NCBI GenBank assembly: GCA_900546565.1 | Contig: URDC01000004.1 | Location: 1-60,213, forward strand | Reading direction: 5' to 3' | Origin: an uncultured Opitutales bacterium | GTDB taxonomy: Bacteria > Verrucomicrobiota > Verrucomicrobiia > Opitutales > Intestinicryptomonadaceae | Length of the DNA: 60,213 nucleotides | Part shown: positions 50,478 to 58,293 of the stretch, piece by piece | Position numbering within the stretch: position 1 is the stretch's first letter | Layout: the number at the start of each line of letters is the position of its first letter | Position numbers and translations under genes: made by a program | The notes under the pieces: generated by a model | Database searches by the model: none | Told to the model about the DNA's origin: nothing | What the model saw: the letters and a program-made list of their open reading frames with translations, nothing else

Positions 50478-52295
50478 ATGAGAAAATTGATTACCGCCGT
50501 CGCGGCACTTTCCACCGCATTTTATTCGACTACCGCCTTTGCCGACTGGAAGCCGGCTGGCGACAAAATCAAAACCGCGTGGGCGGAGAAAGTAAGTCCG
50601 CAAAACGCCCTGCCTGAATATCCGCGCCCGATAATGGAGCGCGCGCAGTGGCTGAATCTAAACGGACTCTGGGATTACGCCATTACCGCCAAGGACGCCC
50701 CGCGCCCCGACAAATTCGACGGGCAAATACTCGTTCCGTTCGCGGTGGAATCGTCGCTTTCGGGCGTCGGGAAAATATTGGGCGAAAACAAAAGCCTTTG
50801 GTACGAACGTTCCATCGAAATTCCCGCAGACTGGAAAGGCAAAAACATTCTGCTGAATTTCGGCGCGGTTGACTGGAAGGCGGAAGTGTTCGTCAACGGC
50901 GCGAAAATCGGCGAGCACACGGGCGGATACACTCCCTTTAGCTTTGACATCACAAAAAGCCTCAAAGACGGCAAAAATACGCTCGCAGTCCGCGTTTGGG
51001 ATTCCACGGGCGGAACCCTCCCGCACGGCAAACAGTCGCCCAATCCTGCTGGGATTTTCTACACTTCCGTATCGGGTATCTGGCAGACCGTGTGGCTCGA
51101 GCCCGTTTCCGCGACGCACATTTCCAAGCTGAAAATCACCCCCGACCTCGATTCCTCGAGCTTCGCGATAACCGTAAGCAGCGCAGACGAAAAAGCCGTC
51201 GCAAATATAAAAATTCTCGACAAAAGCAAAGTCGTCGCCGAAGCGGCAGCTCCCGCGAACAAAGTCGCAAACATTCCCGTCATAAACCCGAAGCTTTGGT
51301 CGCCCAACTCGCCCTTCCTCTACGACCTCGAAATCTCCCTCTCGAAAGACGGTCAGAAAGTTGACGAAGTCAAAAGCTACGCGGGCATGCGTAAATTCTC
51401 CATCAAGAAACTAAGCAAATGGACGAACCGCGAGTTCCAGCTCAACAACCGCAAGTTCTTTTCGTTCGGACTGCTCGACCAAGGCTACTGGCCCGACGGG
51501 CTCTATACCGCGCCCACCGACGAAGCGCTGCGCTTCGACATTCAAAAAACAAAGGATTTCGGGTTTAATTCAATCCGTAAGCACATCAAAGTCGAACCCG
51601 CCCGCTGGTATACATACTGCGACAGAATGGGGATTGTCGTCTGGCAGGATATGCCCGCGCATTTTGCGGGAGAATACAAACAATGGCAGCCGCGTTCCTA
51701 CTTCAAAGGCGAGACGCAAAACCCGAACGAATGGGCGGTTCAAAATTATAAAAAGGAATGGAAGGAAATTATCGAGTCGCTTGAATCGTACCCGTGCATT
51801 GCAATGTGGGTGCCTTTCAACGAAAATTGGGGACAGTTCGATACGGTCGAAATCGCAAAATGGACAAAGCAACTCGATCCGACCAGACTCGTCAATGCGG
51901 CGAGCGGCGGCAACTTCTTCGACTGCGGCGACGTGTTCGATACCCACGACTACGGACGCCCGACAATGGCTCTCTTCGACGGGAACAAGCTCAACGTAAT
52001 CGGAGAATACGGCGGCATAAACTGCCGGATAAAGGGACACGAGTGGGACGGCGGCAACAACTGGGGCTACGGGAAATCGTGCACGCCTGAAAAGGCGACC
52101 GAAGCGTTTATCGACCTTGCAAACCGCTTCATAAAAATGGCGGAATTCGGCTGTCAGGGCGCAATTTATACGCAAACTACGGACGTCGAGCTCGAAACAA
52201 ACGGGGTTATGACCTACGACAGAAAGGTGATAAAACTCGACGAAAAGAAAGTCCGCGAGGCAAACCTCAAACTGTCCAACGTCTTCGACAAATAA
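50478..52295 (+). CDS. Secreted GH2 beta-galactosidase/glucuronidase-like enzyme
   Basis: This 605-residue protein has a signal peptide (LITAVAALSTAFYSTTAFA). The GH2 sugar-binding jelly-roll (WLNLNGLWDYAI, YERSIEIPADWKGKNILLNF, VNGAKIGEHTGGYTPFSFDI), an immunoglobulin-like middle domain and a TIM barrel follow. Catalytic residues are seen in VPFNENWG (acid/base Glu after Asn, ~449) and VIGEYGG (nucleophile Glu, ~509). The barrel is short and the enzyme lacks the extra C-terminal domains of LacZ, so it is a compact GH2. Beta-galactosidase, beta-glucuronidase or beta-mannosidase activity cannot be told apart. Good promoter and terminator make it monocistronic. Confidence 0.88.
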   Translation: MRKLITAVAALSTAFYSTTAFADWKPAGDKIKTAWAEKVSPQNALPEYPRPIMERAQWLNLNGLWDYAITAKDAPRPDKFDGQILVPFAVESSLSGVGKILGENKSLWYERSIEIPADWKGKNILLNFGAVDWKAEVFVNGAKIGEHTGGYTPFSFDITKSLKDGKNTLAVRVWDSTGGTLPHGKQSPNPAGIFYTSVSGIWQTVWLEPVSATHISKLKITPDLDSSSFAITVSSADEKAVANIKILDKSKVVAEAAAPANKVANIPVINPKLWSPNSPFLYDLEISLSKDGQKVDEVKSYAGMRKFSIKKLSKWTNREFQLNNRKFFSFGLLDQGYWPDGLYTAPTDEALRFDIQKTKDFGFNSIRKHIKVEPARWYTYCDRMGIVVWQDMPAHFAGEYKQWQPRSYFKGETQNPNEWAVQNYKKEWKEIIESLESYPCIAMWVPFNENWGQFDTVEIAKWTKQLDPTRLVNAASGGNFFDCGDVFDTHDYGRPTMALFDGNKLNVIGEYGGINCRIKGHEWDGGNNWGYGKSCTPEKATEAFIDLANRFIKMAEFGCQGAIYTQTTDVELETNGVMTYDRKVIKLDEKKVREANLKLSNVFDK

Positions 52296-52323
52296 TCGAA
52301 AACGCGCACAAAATAAAAAACGG

Positions 52324-52352
52324 AAAAAGCGGGAGCAAATCCCGCTTTTTTT
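52324..52352 (+). terminator. Terminator of the GH2 gene
   Basis: An 11-bp perfect stem (AAAAAGCGGGA 52324-52334 with TCCCGCTTTTT 52340-52350) is T-ended and 28 bases past the stop. Confidence 0.9.
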
Positions 52353-52381
52353 GCGCCCCAATTTTCGCCGAGCTGGACAAT

Positions 52382-52545
52382 TTAAATCGTCCCGTTATCC
52401 ACAAAAACGTTCTGCCCCGTAATCGACCGCGCTTCGTCCGAAAGCAAAAACGCGACGGTTTCGGCGACAGACGCGACATCGACGACGGTAAGTTTGTCAT
52501 AGAATCGTGCTGTTGCAATCTTGAAGATGTTATGACGCGCCTTGT
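52382..52545 (-). pseudogene. C-terminal fragment of a short-chain dehydrogenase
   Basis: The minus strand reads IATARFYDKLTVVDVASVAE then TVAFLLSDEARSITGQNVFV and DNGTI, the standard SDR ending (S/A-V-A-x-x-V-A-F-L-L-S-D...I-T-G-Q...V-D-G/N-G). Only about 50 codons remain; the Rossmann GxxxGxG part and catalytic YxxxK are missing. The homology fades near 52545, close to the end of the second integrase gene, so an insertion or deletion linked to that integrase probably removed the rest. Confidence 0.75.
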
Positions 52546-52647
52546 AAATACGAATGTCCCCAACGCCGACTCTATCCCAGATTACATAAAATATATCAAT
52601 ACCCAAATCGCAGCCTTAACTACGGCAAAAAAAAGAACTCGAAAAAC

Positions 52648-53808
52648 TTATTTCGGTAAAATCTCGAAATACGCCTTAGCGGTTTGCTTGTCAACTAATG
52701 CCGCCCAGTAGTGGTCGCGAAGCATTTGTTCGGAATTTCGGGTAATCATCGAAGTTCTGCGCGGGTCGAGATATAAACTCAAATGATATGTCGCAAAACT
52801 GTGTCGGGTGAAATTCTCTGGAAGATTCCACTGCTTCCCCAGCTTTGTTCTTAACCTGCCCGGTGTTTGTAAAATGGGTTTGTCTTTGTATTTTTCGAGC
52901 CAAGCCCAGAGATTCTCGGGCAAGTCTTCAAGTGTCCACGATTTCTTGATTTTGCCGATTTTTGCGGGAAAGATGATTTTCTTTTCGTCGTAGCGAAAAT
53001 ATTCGTCTTTCAAGCGCGGAGCTTCGGCAATGCGAATTCCCGCAAACATCGTGAGAGCGTAAAATCTGACATATTGCGGATATTCGGATTCCATAAACGC
53101 CAAAAACTCCTTAGCCGTATCGACCGAAACAAAACCTATCTCGCGCACTGTTTCCTCGCCGACAAGCAGTTCATCTCCGTGAATAAACCTAATCGGATTC
53201 GAGGCAATAGCTCCGCGCGATATGCAAAACTCCAAAAGCTCCGAAATCGTGCCGCGCCAGTTGGCAATCGTTTTGTTTGACCCCTTGCTTTTTAAATACG
53301 AAAGCAGCTTTTGCGGCGATAAATCGGCAAACGTGGAGAAGCTTTTCTTAAAATCGGCGAGCCGACCTCTAATGTGCTTGAACTCGTCATACGAAAGTTT
53401 GCCTGTCTCATACTTGTTTTTTTTGATTTCAAAAAACTTGTTCGCAAGCTCAATGAGGTTTTGTTCCGAAAAATACTTCCACGCTTTCTGGACCGATTGT
53501 AAAAGCGTTTTGCCCTGCGGCAACGCGGCGATTGCGTCCTTGATATCCTTAATTTGTTCGCCAGAAAGAGCCGCAAAATAAGACAAGTCGAGTTTTCGAG
53601 CCGACTTCCAATTCGCAAGATAATCAGACGCTTCTTTTTTGGATTCAAAAAACTTTCGCTTTCGAACGCCCGCAACCGAAATGTCAACAACCCAAGGCGA
53701 AACTTCACGGTCTTTGAGCCTAAAAATATTCCTTATTCTGTTGGGGTTCTTCTTTTGTCCTTTGAGCATAAAAATACAGTGGCATTCCTGTGGCATTTTT
53801 TCAAGCAC
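52648..53808 (-). CDS. Tyrosine recombinase/integrase (copy 2)
   Basis: This 386-residue integrase differs from copy 1 (43851). It has an N-terminal Arm-like region (WVVDISVAGVRKRKFFESKKEASDYL, cut here for length: key words WVVDIS and KRKFFESK), a core-binding domain and the catalytic domain with Arg in FAGIRIAEAPRL, Arg-His in FTRHSFATYHLS, and a likely nucleophile Tyr in RDHYWAALV. Starts at 53808 or at an internal ATG at 53769 (MLKGQKKN) are both possible; neither has a good Shine-Dalgarno. It probably mobilised the neighbouring accessory DNA. Its target site is unknown. Confidence 0.8.
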   Translation of the reverse strand: MLEKMPQECHCIFMLKGQKKNPNRIRNIFRLKDREVSPWVVDISVAGVRKRKFFESKKEASDYLANWKSARKLDLSYFAALSGEQIKDIKDAIAALPQGKTLLQSVQKAWKYFSEQNLIELANKFFEIKKNKYETGKLSYDEFKHIRGRLADFKKSFSTFADLSPQKLLSYLKSKGSNKTIANWRGTISELLEFCISRGAIASNPIRFIHGDELLVGEETVREIGFVSVDTAKEFLAFMESEYPQYVRFYALTMFAGIRIAEAPRLKDEYFRYDEKKIIFPAKIGKIKKSWTLEDLPENLWAWLEKYKDKPILQTPGRLRTKLGKQWNLPENFTRHSFATYHLSLYLDPRRTSMITRNSEQMLRDHYWAALVDKQTAKAYFEILPK

Positions 53809-53874
53809 AAAAACGCATATTCAACGCACAAGATACACACCCATTACGCACGGGTCGAACGCCCGCGAACGCCG

Positions 53875-53985
53875 ATGAATACTAACAAAAAAGCCCGCAA
53901 ACTCAGTAGGAATGCGGGCTTCACGCTGGCGGAGAGAACATTCGTCATAACACGCGTAGGTGTGATGAGTTGTGAGAATTGGTAG
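53875..53985 (+). pseudogene. Prepilin-like N-terminal fragment
   Basis: A 36-codon frame reads MNTNKKARKLSRNAGFTLAE then RTFVITRVGVMS. The basic leader, the G-F-T-L-x-E cleavage site and the following V-I-T-x-V-G-V are the type IV/II prepilin pattern, but two Arg interrupt the hydrophobic helix and the frame stops soon after. It is either a remnant of a pseudopilin gene or a chance match. A GC hairpin (AAGCCCGCA/TGCGGGCTT) overlaps it. Confidence 0.35.
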
Positions 53986-54441
53986 ATGGGCTGATATGGG
54001 GTTGGCGTAAAAGCGTCTATCTTGCGAAAAATTTTGGGTTAAAAATCGTGGTTGGTGCGATTTAACGCTTGGTGTTAAAATTCTCGGTCGGTTGTGGTAG
54101 ATTGGGTAAATTTGGTGGAAGCAATCCGTTCTGTTGTCTGCTTGGGGGAACGAGGATATTTGTTCTGTTTTAATTCGGACAAGGGGGCGAAGATACTTTG
54201 ACAGGGGACGCTCTACACTAAACCTCTATTGGGTTGGTAGTATTTTTAGTATCCACAGGTTAACTCTAACTACCCCCTCCCTTTTTTTCTCTCTCCATCT
54301 CTGGATAAAATCTCGTTCAACGTAAAATTCAATTTTCATCAAATGGTTGCGGGGGGGGTAGTTGTTGAATGGGAAGGGATATTTACATAATATTGTGCGC
54401 CGCAATATATTGTAAATTTTGATCCGCAAAAACGTCTCCAT
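53986..54441. other. Non-coding region upstream of the serine recombinase
   Basis: G/T-rich sequence (repeated GGTTGG and GTGGT words) is followed by an AT-rich part. It contains an imperfect inverted repeat of 13 bases, AACTACCCCCTCC (54268-54280) with GGGGGGGGTAGTT (54351-54363), one T-G pair, around a ~70-base loop. The right arm includes a run of eight G. No gene is credible. Confidence 0.5.
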
Positions 54442-54669
54442 ATGGTCAACGATATTTTTGCAATGGAAGATTTTTGCATGGGGCTTCCTAGGCTTTTATG
54501 CATGAAAGAATCTTCATACATAAAGTCGGTCTTTCTTGCGGCAATAAATCGCAGGCAAAGAAAAATATGTTCGCAAATTTTGGCGTGTGAGCCCGTAAAG
54601 CTTGTCGGCTCTCGCATAACCCGCTACGCGGTTCGCAGGCGTGTGAAGGGAGATCGCGATGGAAAATAG
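54442..54669 (+). CDS. Small ORF overlapping the recombinase start, uncertain
   Basis: A 75-codon ATG frame (MVNDIFAMEDFCMGLPRLLC...) ends 11 bases inside the serine recombinase gene. The C-terminus is basic (ITRYAVRRRVKGDRDGK). The overlap could couple the two translations, and small basic ORFs before recombinase genes can be directionality factors. I see no family motif and no clear Shine-Dalgarno, so this may be chance. Confidence 0.25.
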   Translation: MVNDIFAMEDFCMGLPRLLCMKESSYIKSVFLAAINRRQRKICSQILACEPVKLVGSRITRYAVRRRVKGDRDGK

Positions 54670-56608
54670 AAAAGTCCGTGCGGTCGGATACGCCAGAGTG
54701 AGCACGAAAAACCAGCTAATCGGCAGGGCATTTAACAGCATTGACGCGCAAAAGGCGATTATCGTCTACTATGCCCAAACCCATTCCGAAATCGAGCTTG
54801 TGCAAATATTCAGCGACCCTGGGCGGTCGGGTAAAAACATGAAACGACCAGGAATGCAGGCTATGATTGAACGCATCAAACAGGGCGATATTGATTGCGT
54901 TCTGGCATACAAGCTTGACCGCGTCAGCCGCGACGGCTTGGACTACCTAACACTTGAAAGCGAACTCAGGGGGTTGAACGTCTCTATTATATATACGAAC
55001 GATGCCAATCCCGACGACACCCCGATAGGGCACATTCAACGCCATATGATGGTAGGCTTTGCCCAATTTGAGCGGGAACAGAACGCCCAACGCGTGTGCG
55101 ATAAGCATATGGAACTTTTGAAACAAGGGTATCACGCGGGCGGTTATCCTCCGCTGGGGTATAACTGCGGAGAGAAAAAGTGCACGCTTGTAATCGATCC
55201 ACCAGCGGCGGCTCACGTCCGCGAAATGTTCGCCATGTGTGTGGACGGGAAGACTCCTGCCGAAATCGCCTCTATTATGCTTAAAAAATACGGAACAGTT
55301 CCCGAACACAAAACGCGAAACGGCAGAATCTACGGCGGAAACAAATATTGCGAAAACTTCGTACGTAGGGTTTTGACAAACCCCGTCTACGCGGGCTACG
55401 TCAGCCGAAAGAAAACCAAACTTTTCGAGGGGCTCCACGAAGCAATCATAAGCCGAGAGGATTGGGAGACCGCCTGCAAAGTGTTGGCTCCGAAACCGCA
55501 AAAGCCGCGCCCGCAAATTATGGCGTGCAATTCGCACATTTTGAAAGGCAAGCTGTTTTGCGGATGCGGGGCGGCGATGACTTGCGGCGCGTCGGGCAAG
55601 CGGCACAAAGACGGCAGCCTTTACCATTACTACATTTGCTCCGCAAAAAATCGGGAGCGAACCGCCCGAATGTGCAAAACGGGCATTGCCAAAAGCGTTT
55701 TGGAGTCGGTCGTGTTTTCGGCAATCGGCTACGCGGTAACGAGGGGAATTTCGTTGAAGGAGATTCGCGAAAGTTCGCAAAAATACGAGATCGAACTACT
55801 CAAAGAGCAGAAAGAACTTGCCAATTTAAAGCGCGACAAAGAACGAAAATTGCGCGAAAAGGTAAAGCTTTTCGGGGAAGTCGCAGGTAACGAAGTTCTC
55901 CGCAAAGCGATGGAAGACGAGCTGCAAAAGCTTTCCGAAGAGGTTGAAAAACTTGCCGCACGACTTTCCGGAATTGACAAGGAGACGGAGCTATTCAACC
56001 ACGATACCGACTTGGGCGATCTTCAAACAAAGGCGGCACTTGCCGATATGGATTCCGTCCAAAACGAATTGACCACAGAAGAGAAGAAGGCGTTGGCGCG
56101 CGATGCCATTGAAAAGCTGACTTTAACCGCGAAGTCGCAAAGCAAATACAAACGCAGGTTTTTACTAAAAATCGTTCCGACGCGGGAATACCTGCCTCAA
56201 CTTGGCATTCTTGACATTGAATTTGAGGTGGACACCGCAAAAGGCCGCAGCGACTGGAAGATTGTCGCCCCGTTTGAAATCGCTTCCGAAAACTACGAGC
56301 AAAATCACAAGCCGCGCGAATATAAGCCGCAAAAACGGCATTGGTTACATACTATTGTTGCTTGGCAAGCTAAGATTGAAAGCGGCGCAACAATGGCGGA
56401 AATTGCCGAACTTTCGGGTGTGAGTGTTCCGATGGTTTGCCGAAAATTAAAGCTCTTGGAACGCCTGAACGCCAAAGTGATTGAGAAAATCCTTTCAAGC
56501 AAGCTTGCTGAAATCAACGAGAGATTGTCGTTTAGGACCTTGGAAATGTTGTCAAAACTGCCCAAAAGCGGACAAGTGTTGCGGTTTGCTGAGTTAATTC
56601 AGAAGTAG
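54659..56608 (+). CDS. Large serine recombinase
   Basis: This 649-residue protein has a resolvase N-domain (1-150) with nucleophile Ser15 in YARVSTKNQ and the conserved YKLDRVSRDGLDYL. The recombinase domain (~165-265) contains NFVRRVLTNPVYAGYVS. A zinc ribbon (about 299-340, CGCGAAMTCG ... YYICSAK) follows, then a coiled coil (about 380-442) rich in Lys, Glu and Leu. The C-terminus has an extra helix-turn-helix (about 577-597, MAEIAELSGVSVPMVCRKLK). A good Shine-Dalgarno (AGGGAG) precedes the ATG. Such enzymes integrate or excise elements at specific att sites without host factors. A direct repeat begins 40 bases after its stop codon. Confidence 0.9.
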   Translation: MENRKVRAVGYARVSTKNQLIGRAFNSIDAQKAIIVYYAQTHSEIELVQIFSDPGRSGKNMKRPGMQAMIERIKQGDIDCVLAYKLDRVSRDGLDYLTLESELRGLNVSIIYTNDANPDDTPIGHIQRHMMVGFAQFEREQNAQRVCDKHMELLKQGYHAGGYPPLGYNCGEKKCTLVIDPPAAAHVREMFAMCVDGKTPAEIASIMLKKYGTVPEHKTRNGRIYGGNKYCENFVRRVLTNPVYAGYVSRKKTKLFEGLHEAIISREDWETACKVLAPKPQKPRPQIMACNSHILKGKLFCGCGAAMTCGASGKRHKDGSLYHYYICSAKNRERTARMCKTGIAKSVLESVVFSAIGYAVTRGISLKEIRESSQKYEIELLKEQKELANLKRDKERKLREKVKLFGEVAGNEVLRKAMEDELQKLSEEVEKLAARLSGIDKETELFNHDTDLGDLQTKAALADMDSVQNELTTEEKKALARDAIEKLTLTAKSQSKYKRRFLLKIVPTREYLPQLGILDIEFEVDTAKGRSDWKIVAPFEIASENYEQNHKPREYKPQKRHWLHTIVAWQAKIESGATMAEIAELSGVSVPMVCRKLKLLERLNAKVIEKILSSKLAEINERLSFRTLEMLSKLPKSGQVLRFAELIQK

Positions 56609-56616
56609 ACTTTCGG

Positions 56617-56645
56617 GCGGCGGGGTATTCCCTGCCGCTTTTTTT
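56617..56645 (+). terminator. Terminator of the serine recombinase gene
   Basis: A 9-bp stem (56617-56625 with 56630-56638, GCGGCGGGG/CCCTGCCGC, one G-T pair) is followed by seven T. It lies 9 bases after the stop and just before the left direct repeat. Confidence 0.85.
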
Positions 56646-56647
56646 GA

Positions 56648-56678
56648 GTAAATTTTTACTCCGTAAGACATAGCTCTA
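56648..56678 (+). repeat. Left 31-bp direct repeat of the HipBST cassette
   Basis: Begins GTAAATTTTTACTCCG and ends AGACATAGCTCTA. It is the same as 60145-60175 except for one base (G at 56663, A at 60160). With flanking bases the first part forms the palindrome GAGTAAA-TT-TTTACTC. It is a candidate attachment or target site. Confidence 0.85.
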
Positions 56679-56702
56679 GTATATGGTAGGAACATCTGAT
56701 TC

Positions 56703-57644
56703 CTACCGCAATCTGCCGATTCTTTCCGCTATCAACCCACAAAAAACATTTTGCATTTCGACGGACAAAAAGCTCGTGGTTATAAAATCGTAAAGTTTGG
56801 ATTCTGCTTTAATCATTCGCACGAATAGGTTGTCTATTGCTGAGTCCGTCAACCCGAATGTTCTGAACGCCTTGACAAAATCTACTTTCGTATATTGGTA
56901 TGTCCCGCCTTTGCCGTTGAGTGTTAGTGCCAATTCTTCTGCATCGTTCGGCAAAGCAAGCTTTACGTTTAGCATATCGTAGGCGGGTGAAAGTCCCCAT
57001 TTGCCGTCGCTTTTTATGAGTGAAAAGTTTTTCAAGTGCATGTCGGAATTGCCTATTATCCACGAAAATAAAACTTGTTCGGCGAGATTCGAGAGGTCAA
57101 ACCCGACGTTGTCGGAATATTCGCGGACTGTTTTTGCAATGCGTTCGTAGGATGATTTGTATTTGTCTTCGCTCAGCCGCAAAGTAAGCTGCGCCATGTC
57201 CTCCATGGGGAATTTTTCGCCGTTCGCGCCGCGATCGATTCGCTTTGTTATATAGCAAAGCCCGCCGTCGGCAAAGCGCATCAGCGAGTGCGGCACCGTT
57301 GCAAGCCCCGCGATTTCCGCCAAGTGCATGCTCAAATCTTCGTTCTCGGGAAGATTGCAAAAGCGCGCCGCCTGCGGCTTCAAAATGTAGTTGCCGAATA
57401 CGCCGACAATCGTGAGTTTCGGGTTGGCGCGAACGGCTTTGTCGAGATACATAGAAAGCTTCGGCTGAACCCCCGCGATTGTCGTTTGCGAACGCACAAC
57501 CTGCTTGGCAAGCTCTTTCAAGTCTGTTTGCGAGTAGGGCAGTTGCGGGACAACCGATGTGCCGAAAAATTTTTTGGCGCAGACTGCGTGAAAGTCTACC
57601 TCGCCGTCTTTGAGCGGCTTGTAGCAATACAAACATCTTTTCAT
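56703..57644 (-). CDS. hipT: HipT-type serine/threonine kinase toxin
   Basis: This 313-residue HipA-family kinase lacks the N-subdomain 1, which is a separate gene (hipS) upstream. It starts with a zinc-ribbon-like segment CLYCYKPL...HAVC. The Gly-rich loop is TTIAGVQPKLS (residues 54-64), the ATP-binding Lys is in YILKPQ (89), the catalytic loop is GNSDMHLKNFS (Asp201, Asn206) and the metal-binding Asp223 is in SPAYDML. HipT of E. coli phosphorylates tryptophanyl-tRNA synthetase and stops growth; the target here is unknown. The Ser-Ile-Ser autophosphorylation motif of E. coli HipT is Thr55-Ile-Ala57 here. The start overlaps the hipS stop by 4 bases. Confidence 0.88.
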   Translation of the reverse strand: MKRCLYCYKPLKDGEVDFHAVCAKKFFGTSVVPQLPYSQTDLKELAKQVVRSQTTIAGVQPKLSMYLDKAVRANPKLTIVGVFGNYILKPQAARFCNLPENEDLSMHLAEIAGLATVPHSLMRFADGGLCYITKRIDRGANGEKFPMEDMAQLTLRLSEDKYKSSYERIAKTVREYSDNVGFDLSNLAEQVLFSWIIGNSDMHLKNFSLIKSDGKWGLSPAYDMLNVKLALPNDAEELALTLNGKGGTYQYTKVDFVKAFRTFGLTDSAIDNLFVRMIKAESKLYDFITTSFLSVEMQNVFCGLIAERIGRLR

Positions 57645-57967
57645 TTGCCGTCCTCCTCTCCGATGATGCTTACCGCGCCGATGCAGTCTTTACAACAGGC
57701 GAGCAATAGCCCCATTCTGTCGCGCGGGTCGAGCTTCCAAGTTTGCGTGGCAAAATCGAGCAGCCAGCCTTCGGGAATAAGCCCGTCGAAAAACGAAAAA
57801 AACGTTCTTTGTGCATACGGTTCGGGGCGGAGCGGTAATGTGAGACTGACAGGCTCAGCGGTGTCGGCGCGGAGGTATGTCTCGTCGTAGGCGAATTCGT
57901 AGCCCGATTCCGTTTCTCGCAGCGTTCCCGCGAAGGCGTCTTTGAAGAAAACTTTTGCGCTTCTCAT
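57641..57967 (-). CDS. hipS: HipS antitoxin (HipA N-terminal subdomain)
   Basis: This 108-residue protein corresponds to N-subdomain 1 of HipA: VFFKDAFAGTLRETESGYEF, then LTLPLRPEPYAQRTFFSFFD and GLIPEGWLLD. The Trp in PEGW (residue 68) is in the position of the Trp that, as I recall from HipBST structures, plugs the HipT active site. In the tripartite HipBST system HipS, not HipB, is the main antitoxin. It overlaps hipB and hipT by 4 bases on each side (ATGA), so the three are translated in sequence. Confidence 0.85.
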   Translation of the reverse strand: MRSAKVFFKDAFAGTLRETESGYEFAYDETYLRADTAEPVSLTLPLRPEPYAQRTFFSFFDGLIPEGWLLDFATQTWKLDPRDRMGLLLACCKDCIGAVSIIGEEDGK

Positions 57968-58179
57968 TGCCTATCCTCCTTATCGAGCGGAACGGGCGCA
58001 AGCTTCGCGCCGAACATAAATAGAACCTGATTTACCTTCTTTATCCGAAGGTCTTGTTTACCCTGCTCAATGTCGCGAATGAAATGAATGCCCACGCCGC
58101 TTTTGTCGGCAAGAGACTGCTGGGTCATCTTCAATTCTTTGCGCCGCGCTTTTACAAAATCTTTCAGTTGCTCGCTCAT
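57964..58179 (-). CDS. hipB: HipB-like helix-turn-helix regulator
   Basis: This 71-residue Xre/Cro-type protein has the helix-turn-helix about residues 18-40: MTQQSLADKSGVGIHFIRDI then EQGKQDLRIKKV. A short tail carries LAPVPLDKED. It should repress the operon by binding palindromes in the promoter and augment HipS in holding HipT. The start at 58179 is preceded by TATTGTATAAA with no Shine-Dalgarno; operator 1 ends three bases before the ATG, so bound HipB would cover the start of the transcript. The open frame continues to 58245 but passes through the operators, so I reject that start. Confidence 0.88.
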   Translation of the reverse strand: MSEQLKDFVKARRKELKMTQQSLADKSGVGIHFIRDIEQGKQDLRIKKVNQVLFMFGAKLAPVPLDKEDRQ

Positions 58180-58181
58180 TT

Positions 58182-58198
58182 TATACAATAATCGTATA
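58182..58198. promoter_or_regulatory. HipB operator 1 (TATAC-N7-GTATA)
   Basis: TATAC, seven bases, GTATA, next to the hipB start codon. Same architecture as the E. coli HipB operator TATCC-N8-GGATA with different half-sites. Confidence 0.75.
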
Positions 58199-58221
58199 TA
58201 TTTTGCAAAAATCAAGAATAA

Positions 58222-58238
58222 TATACAAATAGCGTATA
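58222..58238. promoter_or_regulatory. HipB operator 2 (TATAC-N7-GTATA)
   Basis: Perfect half-sites identical to operator 1, centre 40 bp away, about four DNA turns. Confidence 0.75.
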
Positions 58239-58261
58239 AAATCACCTCGCAGACTTTCTGC

Positions 58262-58278
58262 TATACGGAATGTGTATA
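58262..58278. promoter_or_regulatory. HipB operator 3 (TATAC-N7-GTATA)
   Basis: Third perfect copy, again 40 bp from the preceding one, lying in the gap between the Fic remnant stop and hipB. Confidence 0.75.
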
Positions 58279-58293
58279 ACGGCCGCCTTGCAA

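Noticed and set aside
52395..52403. DnaA box TTATCCACA
   Set aside because: A single box inside the SDR fragment coding sequence; with no cluster it has no origin meaning.
53927..53938. tRNA-Ser 3' end as integrase att site (TTCTCTCCGCCA on the minus strand, followed by a hairpin)
   Set aside because: Only 12 bases match, the T-arm cannot form and no 5' part exists; the same bases are better explained as a prepilin-like coding fragment.
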